NCBI GenBank assembly: GCA_949358305.1
Contig: OX442314.1
Location: forward strand, 63,063,369-63,127,368
Source: Strigamia acuminata
Lineage: Eukaryota; Arthropoda; Chilopoda; Geophilomorpha; Linotaeniidae
DNA: 64,000 nucleotides
Direction: 5' to 3'
This document shows positions 63,825 to 64,000 of this stretch, one piece after another. Position 1 is the first letter of the stretch. Each line of letters starts with the position of its first letter. The notes under the pieces are model-generated. The model searched no databases, had not been told where the DNA came from, and was given only the letters and a program-made list of their open reading frames with translations. A program made the translations under genes and the position numbers.

Positions 63825-64000
63825 TACGTCCCCCTTAATCACTGAAATTATGTAAATAATTACACGTGATTCTGCCTATAATCGTCTCGATATACGACAC
63901 TGTTCATCGTGGATCAGCAAACATCATTTATCTTTATACAAGATGCCTAACATTTGCAAATATAATAATGAGCGAGGTTTTATTCGTCTCAGATTATATT
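63825..64000 (-). other. Internal 3' end of element I
   Basis: AT-rich noncoding sequence to the right of the element I LTR, starting with the polypurine tract. No coding sequence is recognised before the window ends. Confidence 0.5.

Overview
The window is eukaryotic, gene-poor, repeat-dense DNA from an animal, most plausibly an arthropod. Three things point to an animal: LTR retrotransposons of the Ty1/copia and Ty3/gypsy superfamilies fill most of it; their primer-binding sites match animal tRNA ends (tRNA-iMet, tRNA-Gln, tRNA-Ala, tRNA-Leu); and Tc1/mariner-like and CACTG-type DNA transposon remnants are present. I see no intact host gene. The only candidate host coding sequence is a secreted-protein-like ORF fused in frame to a decayed gypsy integrase at the left edge (370-1299, minus).

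Layout: 1-756 decayed gypsy integrase, with the putative host exon to 1299. 1721-4038 non-autonomous LTR element (called G here) with an unrecognised, highly charged ORF. 4069-5212 foldback Tc1/mariner-like element (H). 5263-5643 short-period GTGGC satellite. From 5644 to 56185 the backbone is a complex satellite: 20-21 bp units, about GGCCATATTTYGCTGAAAAA, punctuated by a spacer of about 170 bp. All later elements of that stretch sit inside this array. They are: copia A (6346-8104, internally deleted); copia B (8486-13217, intact); element E (15673-23332, a gag-only element with 1,894-bp LTRs); a second copy of A (27193-37955), split by gypsy F (28109-37108, intact); and a second copy of B (38337-50093), split by copia C (40029-47048, intact). 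The right end is another nest: an LTR (J, from 56186) entered by copia D (57193-62141 and beyond). D is itself cut by a CACTG-type DNA element (K, 57895-59063) and by a long-LTR gypsy (I, from 62142), whose body runs off the window.

The A+B block exists twice with only a few substitutions. After the two large inserts and their target duplications are subtracted, both copies have identical lengths (A 1,759 bp; B 4,732 bp). The order of events is therefore: satellite, then A and B insertion, then block duplication, then F, C and probably E insertion. F, C, E and B have LTR pairs of equal length with no differences seen by eye, so all are recent.

The most notable system is gypsy F. It is exactly 9,000 bp with 502-bp LTRs and a 4-bp target duplication. 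It carries gag, a complete pol, and a third ORF in the env position that encodes a Ulp1/SENP-type (C48) cysteine protease with His, Asp, Gln and Cys all in place. A good 3' splice site sits directly before its ATG. A SUMO/ubiquitin-like protease as the third gene of an LTR retrotransposon is unusual and is the main candidate for a previously undescribed arrangement.
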